A DNA stretch of 64,000 nucleotides, taken from contig CP124680.1 of NCBI GenBank assembly GCA_029961745.1, positions 2,542,001 to 2,606,000 of the forward strand, given 5' to 3'. Below are positions 43,155 to 51,484 of this stretch, in pieces. Both the position numbers and the translations under genes were made by a program. This stretch comes from Nocardioides sp. L-11A (GTDB lineage: Bacteria > Actinomycetota > Actinomycetes > Propionibacteriales > Nocardioidaceae). Position 1 is the first letter of the stretch. Every line of letters starts with the position of its first letter. Under the pieces are notes generated by a model. The model did not search any database, was not told the origin of the DNA, and saw only the letters and a program-made list of their open reading frames with translations.

Positions 43155-43181
43155 CGGGAGCATTGTGCCCGACGCGCCCGC

Positions 43182-43586
43182 TCAGGTGTCGGCACCCAGA
43201 GCGGCGCGCCAGGCGTCCGGCCAGGCGGCCGCCGTCCCGGCGACGGGGTCGAGGTGCACCGTGACGTAGCGACCCCGCGCGACCCGGACCGCTGGCGTGC
43301 CCGCGGGCCCGCCCCACACCTCGAAGCCGAGGGTGAGGGAGGAGCGGCCCACCCGCTCCACCCGCACCGTCGCGGCGACCTCGTCGCCGAAGCGCAGCGG
43401 GGCCTCGAAGTCGACCTCGTAGCGGACCCGTGGCGCCACGGGGAAGTAGCCGTCGAGGCCGAGGTCGCGGACGAGCGTGGCCTCCGCGGACTCGACGTAC
43501 CGGACGATCGCGGTGTTGTGGTGGATGCCGGCGGCGTCGGTGTCGATCCACTCCACCCGGCCGTGGTGGGTGCCGCTCACCGTCAT
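43182..43586 (-). CDS. 4HBT-type acyl-CoA thioesterase (PaaI/YbgC-like)
   Basis: A 134-aa hot-dog thioesterase. VEWIDTDAAGIHHNTAIVRY carries the D-x-D-A-x-G-I-x-H-x-x catalytic motif of 4-hydroxybenzoyl-CoA thioesterases. Size is normal. The ATG at 43586 overlaps the end of the 2-aminobenzoyl-CoA monooxygenase/reductase gene by 4 nt. That suggests it releases CoA from a product or dead-end intermediate of that enzyme. The gap to paaX is 27 nt, so paaX is probably in the same transcript. Confidence 0.85.
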   Translation of the reverse strand: MTVSGTHHGRVEWIDTDAAGIHHNTAIVRYVESAEATLVRDLGLDGYFPVAPRVRYEVDFEAPLRFGDEVAATVRVERVGRSSLTLGFEVWGGPAGTPAVRVARGRYVTVHLDPVAGTAAAWPDAWRAALGADT

Positions 43587-45937
43587 GGCGTCCAGCGCAC
43601 GTGCACGAGATCGTCGCCGCCGTCGCGCAGCAGCTCGAGCCGGGGCGGGATCTTGTCGGTGCGCGACGTCGGCGGCCGGCGGCGCCCGGCCTTCCACGGG
43701 TCGGGCCACCGCACGGCCGGTCCCTGGTAGTCCTGCTCGACCGCGGCGTGCAGCGTCCACTGCGGGTCGTAGAGGTGCGTGCGCCCCAGCGCGCACAGGT
43801 CGGCGCGCCCGGCGAGCAGGATCGAGTTGACGTCGTCGTACGACGAGATGGCACCGACCGCGATCACGGCGACCCCGGCGGGGGCCGCGACCTCGTGCCG
43901 GATCCGGTCGGCGAAGGGGGTCTGGTAGGACCGGCCGAACGCCGGCCGCTCGTCCTTGCTGATCTGCCCGGACGACACGTCGATGGCGGCCGCGCCGTGC
44001 TCGACGAACGCACGGGCGATCTCGACCGCGTCGTCGTCGGTGTTGCCGTCGGGCAGCCAGTCGTGCGCGGAGATCCGCACGGTGACCGGGATCGACTCCG
44101 GTACGACGGCGCGCACGGCGTCGAAGACCTCCAGCGGGAAGCGCAGCCGGTTCGCCAGCGAGCCGCCGTACTCGTCGGTGCGGCGGTTGGAGACCGGCGA
44201 GAGGAAGGACGAGAGCAGATAGCCGTGGGCGGCGTGCACCTCGACCAGGTCGAAGCCCGCCTCGACGGCCCGGCGCGCGGTGGCGACGAAGTCGGCCACC
44301 ACCTGGTCGAGGTCGGCCCGGGTCGCCTCCCGCGGCAGGTGGCAGTCGGGGCCGTACGCGAGCGTGGAGGGGCCGATGACCTCCCAGTTGCCCTCGTCGA
44401 GCGGCTCGTCCATGCCCTCCCACATCAGCTTCGTCGAGCCCTTGCGGCCGGAATGGCCGATCTGGACGCCGATCCGGGCGTGCGACCGGTCGTGCACGAA
44501 GCGGGTGATCCGCGCCCACGCGTCGCGCTGCTCGTCGGTCCACAGGCCCGGGCAGCCGGGGGTGATGCGGCCCTCCGGCGACACGCAGGTCATCTCGGTC
44601 ATGACCAGCCCCGCGCCGCCCATCGCCTTGCTGCCGAGGTGGACCAGGTGGAACTCGCCGGGCACCCCGTCGACCGCGGAGTACATGTCCATGGGAGAGA
44701 GGATGATCCGGTTGGGCAGCTCCAGCGGGCCGATCCGGGCGGGCTGGAACATCGCGGGCGCGCCGTCCCCGGCGCCGTACCGCTCGGAGAAGGCACGCTC
44801 CACGACGCCGGCGAACCCGGGGTCGCGCTCCTTGAGGTTGTCGAAGGTGATCCGGCGCGAGCGGGTGAGCAGGTTGAACACGAAGGTCGTGGGGTCCTGG
44901 TCGGCGTACCGGCCGATGTCCTCGAACCACTCCAGGGACGCCTGGGCCGCGCGCTGGGTCGACTCCACGACCGGCTTGCGCTCGGCCTGGTAGGCCTCCA
45001 GCGCGGCGGCGACGCTCGGGTGCTCGTGGAGGCAGGCGGCCAGCGCGAGGGCGTCCTCCATGGCGAGCTTGGTGCCCGAGCCGATCGAGAAGTGCGCGGT
45101 GTGCGCCGCGTCGCCGAGCAGAACGACGTTCTCGTGGTGCCAGCGCTCGTTGCGCACGGTGTGGAAGCTGAGCCACTTGGAGTTGTTGGTGAGGATCTCG
45201 TGGCCCTGGAGCTCGCGCGCGAAGATCTCCCGGATCCGCGCGACGGCATGCTCGTCGGACACGCCCGGCGCGAACACTTCGTGCTCGGTGGCGTCGAAGC
45301 CGGCGCGGCGCCACACGTCCTCGTGCATCTCGACGATGAACGTCGAGCCCTGGTCGGAGTAGGGGTAGCCGTGGATCTGCATGGTGCCCCACTCGGTGTT
45401 CTTCACGAAGAACTGGAACGCCTCGAAGACCAGGTCGGTGCCGAGCCAGATGTACTTGTTGTGCCGGCGGTCGAGCGTCGGCCCGAAGACGTCGGCGTGC
45501 TTGGTGCGGATCGTGGAGTTGAGCCCGTCGGCGGCCAGCACCAGGTCGTACGACGCCCGCAGCTCGTCGACGTCGGGCGCCTCGGTGCGGTAGTGCACGG
45601 TGACGTCGAGCTCGGCGACCCGCTCCTGCATGATCTGGAGCAGCTCCTTGCGGCTCATCGCCGCGAAGCCCTGCCCGCCGATCGTGTACGACGTCCCGTC
45701 GATGTCCACGTCGATGTCGGTCCAGCGCGCGAAGCGCGCCTCCATCCGGTCGTGCACGACCTGGTCGGCGCCCTCGATGCTGCCGAGGGTCTCGTCGGAG
45801 AACACGACGCCGAAGCCGAAGGTGTCCTCGGGGGCGTTGCGCTCCCAGACCGTCACCTCGTGGGCCGGGTCGAGCTGCTTCATCAGTGCGGCGAAGTAGA
45901 GCCCCCCGGGCCCGCCGCCGGCGATGGCGATCTTCAT
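43583..45937 (-). CDS. 2-aminobenzoyl-CoA monooxygenase/reductase (salicylyl-CoA 5-hydroxylase-like fusion)
   Basis: A 784-aa fusion. Residues 1-390 form a flavin monooxygenase (MKIAIAGGGPGGLYFAALM; GDAAHTAHFSIGSG at 275-288; LAMEDALALA). Residues 396-784 form an old-yellow-enzyme reductase (PARIGPLELPNRIILSPM, HAAHGYLLSSFLSP, LGRTHLYDP). This architecture is that of anthraniloyl-CoA monooxygenase/reductase, which hydroxylates and then reduces the ring of 2-aminobenzoyl-CoA. Database names often read salicylyl-CoA 5-hydroxylase for the first half. The CoA ligase for the substrate starts its stop 1 nt upstream, and a thioesterase overlaps downstream. Confidence 0.92.
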   Translation of the reverse strand: MKIAIAGGGPGGLYFAALMKQLDPAHEVTVWERNAPEDTFGFGVVFSDETLGSIEGADQVVHDRMEARFARWTDIDVDIDGTSYTIGGQGFAAMSRKELLQIMQERVAELDVTVHYRTEAPDVDELRASYDLVLAADGLNSTIRTKHADVFGPTLDRRHNKYIWLGTDLVFEAFQFFVKNTEWGTMQIHGYPYSDQGSTFIVEMHEDVWRRAGFDATEHEVFAPGVSDEHAVARIREIFARELQGHEILTNNSKWLSFHTVRNERWHHENVVLLGDAAHTAHFSIGSGTKLAMEDALALAACLHEHPSVAAALEAYQAERKPVVESTQRAAQASLEWFEDIGRYADQDPTTFVFNLLTRSRRITFDNLKERDPGFAGVVERAFSERYGAGDGAPAMFQPARIGPLELPNRIILSPMDMYSAVDGVPGEFHLVHLGSKAMGGAGLVMTEMTCVSPEGRITPGCPGLWTDEQRDAWARITRFVHDRSHARIGVQIGHSGRKGSTKLMWEGMDEPLDEGNWEVIGPSTLAYGPDCHLPREATRADLDQVVADFVATARRAVEAGFDLVEVHAAHGYLLSSFLSPVSNRRTDEYGGSLANRLRFPLEVFDAVRAVVPESIPVTVRISAHDWLPDGNTDDDAVEIARAFVEHGAAAIDVSSGQISKDERPAFGRSYQTPFADRIRHEVAAPAGVAVIAVGAISSYDDVNSILLAGRADLCALGRTHLYDPQWTLHAAVEQDYQGPAVRWPDPWKAGRRRPPTSRTDKIPPRLELLRDGGDDLVHVRWTP

Positions 45938-45938
45938 G

Positions 45939-47582
45939 TCAGGACTCCGATCCGAGGAGCTCGCGCAGCTTGAAGTGCTGCAGCTTTCCGCTGGCGTTGC
46001 GGGGCAGTGACGCGACGAAGCGCACGTCCCGTGGGTACTTGAAGGGAGCCAGGAGGCTCTTGACGTGGTCCTGGAGCTCGACGGCCTTGGCCGCATCCCC
46101 GGCCACGCCGTCGCGCAGGACGACGAACGCGCACACCACCGCGCCTCGGTCGTGGTCGGGACGCCCGACGACCGCGGTCTCGACGACGTCCGGGTGCGAC
46201 TCGAGGGCGATCTCCACCTCCGGGCCGCCGATGTTGTAGCCCGAGGAGACGATCATGTTGTCGGTGCGCGCGCGATAGGAGAAGTAGCCGTCCTCGTCGC
46301 GGACGAAGGTGTCGCCGGTGACGTTCCAGCCGTCGACGACGTAGTCGGCCTGCCGCCGGTCGTCGAGGTAGCGGCAGCCGACGGGACCGATCACGGCGAG
46401 CCGGCCCTCGACGCCGGGTCCCAGCTCGTTGCCGTCGAGGTCGAGGATCGCCGCGCGGAAGCCGGGCACCGGGCGCCCGACGGTGTCGGGCCGGATGTCG
46501 GCGCCCGCCGCGGAGATGAAGATGTGCAGCATCTCGGTGCCGCCGATGCCGTCGACCACGTCGAGGCCGGTGGCGGCGCGCAGCTCCTCGCGGGTCGTGC
46601 GGGGCATGTGCTCGCCGGCGGTGACGGCGACGCGCAGCCCGGCGAGCCGGTCGGCGCGCTCGGAGCGGAGGATCTTCTTGTACGCCGTCGGCGCGGTCGC
46701 GAGCACGGTGACGCCGTGGTCGGCGACCAGGTCGGCCAGCTCGGTCGGCGCCGCCGCCTCGGTGAGCAGTGCGCAGGCGCCGGCCCGGAGGGGGAAGACC
46801 ACGAGCATGCCGAGTCCGAAGGTGAAGGCCAACGGCGCCGAGCAGGCGACGAGATCGTCGGGGCCGAGGCCGAGGACGGCGCGCCCGAAGGTGTTGTCGA
46901 TCGAGAGCACGTCGCGATGGAAGTGGGTGGTGATCTTGGGGACGCCCGTGGTGCCGGAGGTAGGCGCGAAGAGGGCCACGTCGTCGGCCGCGGTGTCGAC
47001 GGCGGTGAAGGTGGTCGGCTTGCCCGCGCACCGGTGCACGAGGTCGTCGAGATCGTCGGGGGCGTCGCTGCCGTAGGTGACGACGGTCAGCGCGGGCGCG
47101 GCAGTATCCCGCACGGCGTACACGTCGGTGGCGACGCGATGGTCGACCAGCGCGACGGCCGGCCGGGTCCGTTCCACGATGGGCGTCAGCTCGGCGGCGC
47201 GCAGCGCCGCCATGGTGGTCACCACGATGCCGCCGGCCTTGAGCACGCCGAGCCAGGCGGCCACGGTCCACGGGTTGTTGGGGGAGCGCAGCAGCACTCG
47301 GTTGCCGCTGACCAGGCCGAGGTCGTCGACCAGCACGTGCGCGATCTGGTTGGCCCGGGCCAGCAGCTCGCCGTAGGTCCACACGGTGCCGTCGGGGGTC
47401 CGCAGCGCGGGCCGGTCGGGCGTCCGGGCCGCGGGGACATCGATCAGCTCGGTCGCCGCGTTCAGCCGCGGCGGGTAGGCCAGCTGGGGCGTCGTGAACT
47501 CGAGCACCGGCCACTGGGCCCGCGGCGGCAGGTGGTCGCGGGCGAAGGTGTCGGCGTACCCCGACGGGGTCAGCGGGCTCAC
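45939..47582 (-). CDS. 2-aminobenzoate--CoA ligase-like protein
   Basis: A 547-aa aryl-CoA ligase of the ANL superfamily. The P-loop is LFAPTSGTTGVPKITTHFHR, with VDGIGGTEMLHIF as A5, DGWNVTGDTFVRDEDGYF as A7 and SSGYNIGGPEVE as A8. The A10 lysine is in LPRNASGKLQHFKL. The sequence order and PTSGTTGxPK with THFHRD are typical of benzoate and 2-aminobenzoate ligases (BclA group). It would make anthraniloyl-CoA for the monooxygenase/reductase encoded 1 nt downstream. The GTG at 47582 overlaps the TesB gene by 4 nt. Salicylate or another 2-substituted benzoate cannot be excluded. Confidence 0.88.
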   Translation of the reverse strand: MSPLTPSGYADTFARDHLPPRAQWPVLEFTTPQLAYPPRLNAATELIDVPAARTPDRPALRTPDGTVWTYGELLARANQIAHVLVDDLGLVSGNRVLLRSPNNPWTVAAWLGVLKAGGIVVTTMAALRAAELTPIVERTRPAVALVDHRVATDVYAVRDTAAPALTVVTYGSDAPDDLDDLVHRCAGKPTTFTAVDTAADDVALFAPTSGTTGVPKITTHFHRDVLSIDNTFGRAVLGLGPDDLVACSAPLAFTFGLGMLVVFPLRAGACALLTEAAAPTELADLVADHGVTVLATAPTAYKKILRSERADRLAGLRVAVTAGEHMPRTTREELRAATGLDVVDGIGGTEMLHIFISAAGADIRPDTVGRPVPGFRAAILDLDGNELGPGVEGRLAVIGPVGCRYLDDRRQADYVVDGWNVTGDTFVRDEDGYFSYRARTDNMIVSSGYNIGGPEVEIALESHPDVVETAVVGRPDHDRGAVVCAFVVLRDGVAGDAAKAVELQDHVKSLLAPFKYPRDVRFVASLPRNASGKLQHFKLRELLGSES

Positions 47583-48490
47583 GACGGCACCGCCGCGCGG
47601 ATCATGCCCTCCTGGACGACGCTCGCGACGAGGGTGCCGTCGGTGGTGAAGAACCGGCCGACCCCCGTGCCTCGGCCGTCCTCGACCGAGAGGGCCTCCT
47701 GCGCGTAGAGCAGCCAGTCGTCCATCCGGACCGGCCGGTGGAACCACATCGCGTGGTCGAGGCTCGCCGTGACCAGGCCCTCGTCGGCCCAGGCCAGGCC
47801 GAGCACCCGCAGCGCCGGCTCGAGGATCGTGTAGTCGCAGACGTAGGCCAGCGCCGCGGTGTCGCGCTGCGCGGGCGTCAGTCCCTCGACGTCGCGCAGT
47901 GCGTCGTAGGGGCGCACCCAGAGGGCCTGGTGCGGCGTGCGCTCGCCGTCGACGGTCAGGTAGACCGGGCCCGGCACGTGGCGCATGTCGAAGCTGCGGC
48001 CGTGCTGCCAGTAGTCCTTGGAGGTCGGCGTCATGGTGCCGCCCGAGCGGTCGGCGAGGTACGTCGCCGAGGTCGGCAGCGCCTCCGGGCCGGGCAGCCC
48101 CGCGGGCATCCGCGCCTGGAAGGAGCCGCCCGGCTCGCCGGCCGCGAAGCTCGCCAGGCACACGTAGACCGGCTTGCCGTTCTGGAAGGCACGCACCTGC
48201 CGGGTGCTGTAGCCGCGGCCGTCGCGGAGCACCTCGACCTCGTAGCGGACCTCCGCGCCGATGTCGACGGGACGCATGAAGTAGGAGTGCATCGAGTGCA
48301 TGCTCTTGCCGCCGGGACCACCGGGCACGGTGCGGGACGCGGCGACGAGTGCCTGGGCCACCATGTCGCCGCCGTACGCCTTCGGCCACGGGCAGGGTTG
48401 CGTCGTCGCCGTGAACGCGTGGTCGAAGACCTCGGCGGCGCACTCCTCGAGCGTGACGGCGTCGGTGAAGGTCTGCGAGGTCGGGTTCAC
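47579..48490 (-). CDS. Acyl-CoA thioesterase II (TesB-like)
   Basis: A 303-aa double hot-dog thioesterase, normal length for TesB. SMHSYFMRPVDIGAEVRYEV lies in the first hot-dog, and VRMDDWLLYAQEALSVEDGRG, of which WLLYAQEA is typical, in the second. Catalytic Asp is probably in TASLDHAMWFHRP. It would hydrolyse aliphatic acyl-CoAs made in the lower pathway. The GTG at 48490 and the ligase GTG both use GTGA overlaps, tying three genes (cupin, TesB, ligase) into one coupled operon. Confidence 0.88.
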   Translation of the reverse strand: MNPTSQTFTDAVTLEECAAEVFDHAFTATTQPCPWPKAYGGDMVAQALVAASRTVPGGPGGKSMHSMHSYFMRPVDIGAEVRYEVEVLRDGRGYSTRQVRAFQNGKPVYVCLASFAAGEPGGSFQARMPAGLPGPEALPTSATYLADRSGGTMTPTSKDYWQHGRSFDMRHVPGPVYLTVDGERTPHQALWVRPYDALRDVEGLTPAQRDTAALAYVCDYTILEPALRVLGLAWADEGLVTASLDHAMWFHRPVRMDDWLLYAQEALSVEDGRGTGVGRFFTTDGTLVASVVQEGMIRAAVPS

Positions 48491-48972
48491 GGGCGGTCCG
48501 TCCAGTCGGGAAGCTCACCGTCGGTGACCTGGGCGAGGTTGACGACGATGTTCTCGGGGGTGCGGGTGGTCATCCAGGTGAGCGGGTTGTTGCGGTCGAG
48601 GTTGCACTCGACGTGGGGCATGAACGGCGGCACGAACACCCAGTCGCCCTCGGACATGTCGAGGTAGTCCTCGAACTTCTCGCCGAAGTAGATCCGGGCC
48701 CGGCCGGACAGCACGTAGCCGCCGGTCTCCGCCTCGCCGTGGTGGTGGGGCACCGAGCGGTAGCCGGCGAGGTTGTGCACCTTGCCGAACCAGATCCGCG
48801 TCGCCGGCGTGTGCTGGATGCTGACGCCCGAGACCCGGGTGGCGCCCTCGCTCTGGCCGGTCAGGTCCGGCTCGAAGCCGGCCCGGGTGACGACGGGGAC
48901 GACGATGCCGCTCTCGTCGGCGTAGACCGAGTTGTCCCCGATCAGCTCGTACTTGCTGAGGTCTGGCTCCAT
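48487..48972 (-). CDS. Single-domain cupin protein
   Basis: A 161-aa cupin. The first motif is seen in PHHHGEAETGGYVLSGRARIYFG (H-x-H-x-E, G), the second in GDWVFVPPFMPHVECNLD (P-x-H). Metal binding and a dioxygenase, isomerase or epimerase role are all possible. At 161 aa it is about half the size of gentisate 1,2-dioxygenase, which argues against the salicylate-gentisate route. TAGGAGCCC upstream of the ATG at 48972 is a good ribosome site. It overlaps the TesB gene start by 4 nt and follows the FAH-family gene. Confidence 0.82.
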   Translation of the reverse strand: MEPDLSKYELIGDNSVYADESGIVVPVVTRAGFEPDLTGQSEGATRVSGVSIQHTPATRIWFGKVHNLAGYRSVPHHHGEAETGGYVLSGRARIYFGEKFEDYLDMSEGDWVFVPPFMPHVECNLDRNNPLTWMTTRTPENIVVNLAQVTDGELPDWTDRP

Positions 48973-48980
48973 GAGGGCTC

Positions 48981-49847
48981 CTAGGTGAGGGCGGTGGGGG
49001 CGGGGGCGAGGCGGACGGTGTTGCGCAGGGTGCCGATGCCGGAGACCTCGGTCTCCAGGATGTCCCCGTCGGCGAGGAAGCGCTGTGGGTCGCGGGCCAC
49101 GCCGACGCCGCCGGGCGTGCCGGTGAGCACCAGGTCGCCCGGGCGCAGGGTGGCGAACGTGGAGACGTAGGCGAGCAGGTCCGCGGCGTCGAAGACGAGG
49201 GTCGCGGTGCTGTCGCGCTGCACCTCCTCGTCGTTGACCCGGCAGACCACGTCGACGCCGGCGGTCGGGTCGAGCGCGTCCGGGGTGACCAGGACCGGGC
49301 CGAGGGGCGTGGAGGCGTCCCAGGCCTTGCCCTGCAGCCACTGGAGGGTGCGGTACTGCCAGTCGCGGGCGGAGAGGTCGTTGGCGACCGTGTAGCCCGC
49401 GATCGAGGCCAGCGCCTCGTCGCGACCGGCGCGACGCAGGGTCCGGCCGACGACCACCGCGAGCTCGGCCTCCCAGTCCCACTGCACGCCGGCGGGGAGC
49501 AGCAGGTCGTCGGTGGGTCCGGTCAGGGTGTCGGCGAACTTCGCGAAGAGCGTCGGGTACGCCGGCAGCTCGCGCCCGGTCTCCGCGATGTGCTCGCCGT
49601 AGTTGAGTCCGCAGCAGACCACCTTGCCCGGCCGCGGCAGTGGCAGCACCGGGACGGCGTCCGGCACGACCGCGCCGGCCCGGTCGGCGAGCCGGGCGGG
49701 ATCCCAGCCACCCTCGGCGTCCGCGGCGGCGATCAGCGCCGAGAGGTCGGGGGCGGGCAGGGCGCGCCAGCGGCTGTCGGGGTCGTCCTGGTGCTGGACG
49801 GCGGCGGTCGTGCCCCCGTCGGGGGTCGTGACGCTCGCGAGCCGCAT
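48981..49847 (-). CDS. Fumarylacetoacetate hydrolase family protein
   Basis: A 288-aa FAH-family C-C hydrolase or decarboxylase. GKVVCCGLNYGEHIAETG, YPTLFAKFADTLTGP, then WDWEAELAVVVG give the metal-binding Glu positions. SARDWQYRTLQWLQGKAWD and LLTGTPGGVGVAR are family motifs, the second visible as TGTPGGVGV. It would split a ring-opened dicarbonyl acid of the aromatic pathway. I use the ATG at 49847, which has GAAGGAGCAC upstream. An upstream frame extension to 49919 lies in promoter-like DNA. It is the first gene of the leftward aromatic operon, facing ridA. Confidence 0.88.
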   Translation of the reverse strand: MRLASVTTPDGGTTAAVQHQDDPDSRWRALPAPDLSALIAAADAEGGWDPARLADRAGAVVPDAVPVLPLPRPGKVVCCGLNYGEHIAETGRELPAYPTLFAKFADTLTGPTDDLLLPAGVQWDWEAELAVVVGRTLRRAGRDEALASIAGYTVANDLSARDWQYRTLQWLQGKAWDASTPLGPVLVTPDALDPTAGVDVVCRVNDEEVQRDSTATLVFDAADLLAYVSTFATLRPGDLVLTGTPGGVGVARDPQRFLADGDILETEVSGIGTLRNTVRLAPAPTALT

Positions 49848-49918
49848 CCGGTGCTCCTTCTGCTGAGGTGGGCGTGTGCTGAGATGGCCGAACGGATATT
49901 TCATTCTGCACACGTTCA

Positions 49919-49947
49919 TTGCTGTGATGTCAATAGATTGCTACGGT
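49919..49947 (+). promoter_or_regulatory. Promoter of ridA, in an AT-rich divergent region
   Basis: TTGCTG (49919-49924), 17-nt spacer, TACGGT (49942-49947), 43 nt before the RidA start. On the other strand TTGACA (plus-strand TGTCAA 49928-49933) could be the -35 of the FAH-family operon. The 143-nt region is locally AT-rich, and arms CGTGTGC (49873-49879) and GCACACG (49908-49914) form an inverted repeat that could bind the AraC or PaaX regulator. Confidence 0.5.
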
Positions 49948-49990
49948 GGCGATCGCCCGAAGTTCCCTGTGACTCCTCGAGGAGACCGCG

Positions 49991-50422
49991 ATGCCGACCG
50001 ACCTCATGCCGCTGTCCGTCAACCCCGCCGCCCTGCCGGAGCCGAGTGGCTTCTCGCACGGCACGCTGAGCGGCAACACGCTCTACCTCGGCGGTCAGAC
50101 GGCGCTCGACAAGGAGATGCGGATCGTCCCCGGCGGCATCGTCGAGCAGTTCCGCCAGGCGTTCGGCAACGTGCTCGCGACCGTGCGCGAGGCCGGCGGC
50201 ATCCCGGAGGACCTGGTGAGCATCACCATCTTCCTCACCGACATCCCCGACTATCAGGCCCACGGGCGTGAGATCGGCCGGGCGTGGCGCGAGCTCGCCG
50301 GCCCGGTCTACCCGGCGATGGCCGGCATCGGCACGACCGCGCTGTGGCAGCCGGAGGCGCTGATCGAGATCATGGGCGTCGCGGTCATCCCCGACGAGCG
50401 GCTGGTTCGCCCCAGGGGCTGA
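49991..50422 (+). CDS. RidA/YjgF family enamine/imine deaminase
   Basis: A 143-aa RidA-family protein. Recognisable features are EPSGFSHGTLSGNTLYLGGQTALD near the N-terminus, seen as GNTLYLGGQ, then QAFGNVLATVREAGGIPEDL and the C-terminal QPEALIEIMGVAVI with the conserved Glu. RidA proteins hydrolyse enamines and imines. The product of 2-aminobenzoyl-CoA monooxygenase/reductase is itself an enamine, so this protein could remove its nitrogen as ammonia. That link is inference from position. GAGGAGACC precedes the ATG. The AraC gene follows after 96 nt. Confidence 0.88.
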   Translation: MPTDLMPLSVNPAALPEPSGFSHGTLSGNTLYLGGQTALDKEMRIVPGGIVEQFRQAFGNVLATVREAGGIPEDLVSITIFLTDIPDYQAHGREIGRAWRELAGPVYPAMAGIGTTALWQPEALIEIMGVAVIPDERLVRPRG

Positions 50423-50518
50423 GCCTCGCATTCGTGCCGTGCGACGACCGTGGATCTGTTGACATACCGCGGTTCCGGGTGCGGCAATAGGGCAGCAGCG
50501 ACCCACAGGAGCGTTCCG

Positions 50519-51484
50519 ATGGCCACGACCCTTCTCTCCCGGCACCGCCAGATCGCCACCGTCGAGCTGGAGCAGGCCCGGGACGAGGTCGCGCGCCGGT
50601 TCTGCGCGCACCGGCTCACGCTGACCCGGGCCTCCGGACGGCTGGACATGCTCCACAACGCTGCGGCGATCGGGCGCGACGTGACCCTCAACTACCTGCG
50701 CTACGGCGACGAGGTCCGGATCACGCCGGGACGGTTCGACGACTTCTACCTGGTCCAGGTGCCGCTGGCCGGCACCGCCCGGGTCAGGGTCGGGGAGCGG
50801 GTGGTGGCCTCGGACCGCACGCACGCCTCGCTGGGCTCGCCGACCGAGCCGGTCGACATGCTCTGGAGCGACGGCTGCGAGCAGCTGCTCGTCTATCTGC
50901 GGCGCCAGGCGGTCGAGGAGCTGGCCGGGGAGGGGCAGGGCTGCGCGGCCCCGGTGGTCTTCGACCCGATGATGGACCTGGAGGCCCCGTCCCTGCGGGC
51001 GTGGCTGCGGCTGGTCCACCTCGCCCTCGACGACATCGAGGCCGGGGGAGCGCTGTTCCGCTCGCCGCTGGCCGCCACCCACTTCGAGCAGACGCTCATC
51101 TCCGGTCTGCTGGCCGCCCAGCCCAACAGCAGCGGCACGATCGCACCGGCTCCGGTTCCGGGCTCCCGGGTGGTGCGCGCCGTGGTCCAGTTGATCGAGT
51201 CCGAGCCGGAGCGCGCGTGGAGGCTGGCCGAGCTCGCCGGGCACGTCGGCGTCTCGGCACGCACCCTGCAGGAGGCCTTCCAGCGCGAGCTGGGCACCAG
51301 CCCGCTCGAGCAGCTGCGGCGCACTCGCATGGAGCGGGTGCGCCGCGACCTCGTCGACGCCGACCCGAGCACCACCTCGGTCACGGACGTCGCGGCCCGC
51401 TGGGGGTTCTTCCACCTCGGGCGTTTCTCACAGGCCTACCGCGCGGCCTACCAGGAGCTGCCCTCGCAGACCCTCGCCGGCTAG
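50519..51484 (+). CDS. AraC family transcriptional regulator
   Basis: A 321-aa AraC-type regulator. The N-terminal half is the AraC-binding-like (cupin-6) effector domain, and the C-terminal 100 residues hold two helix-turn-helices. The first reads WRLAELAGHVGVSARTLQEAFQREL and the second TSVTDVAARWGFFHLGRFSQAYR, seen here by AGHVGVSARTLQ and VAARWGFFHLGRFS. Domain layout resembles activators of aromatic catabolism such as those of the XylS/FeaR kind. It probably activates the divergent aromatic operon. CAGGAGCG is a proper ribosome site for the ATG at 50519. Its stop overlaps the convergent membrane-protein gene by 4 nt. Confidence 0.88.
   Translation: MATTLLSRHRQIATVELEQARDEVARRFCAHRLTLTRASGRLDMLHNAAAIGRDVTLNYLRYGDEVRITPGRFDDFYLVQVPLAGTARVRVGERVVASDRTHASLGSPTEPVDMLWSDGCEQLLVYLRRQAVEELAGEGQGCAAPVVFDPMMDLEAPSLRAWLRLVHLALDDIEAGGALFRSPLAATHFEQTLISGLLAAQPNSSGTIAPAPVPGSRVVRAVVQLIESEPERAWRLAELAGHVGVSARTLQEAFQRELGTSPLEQLRRTRMERVRRDLVDADPSTTSVTDVAARWGFFHLGRFSQAYRAAYQELPSQTLAG

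Noticed and set aside
48487..48972. Gentisate 1,2-dioxygenase for a salicylyl-CoA/gentisate route.
   Set aside because: The cupin is 161 aa with one domain, about half the length of gentisate dioxygenases, and the flavoprotein is the full fusion typical of 2-aminobenzoyl-CoA metabolism.
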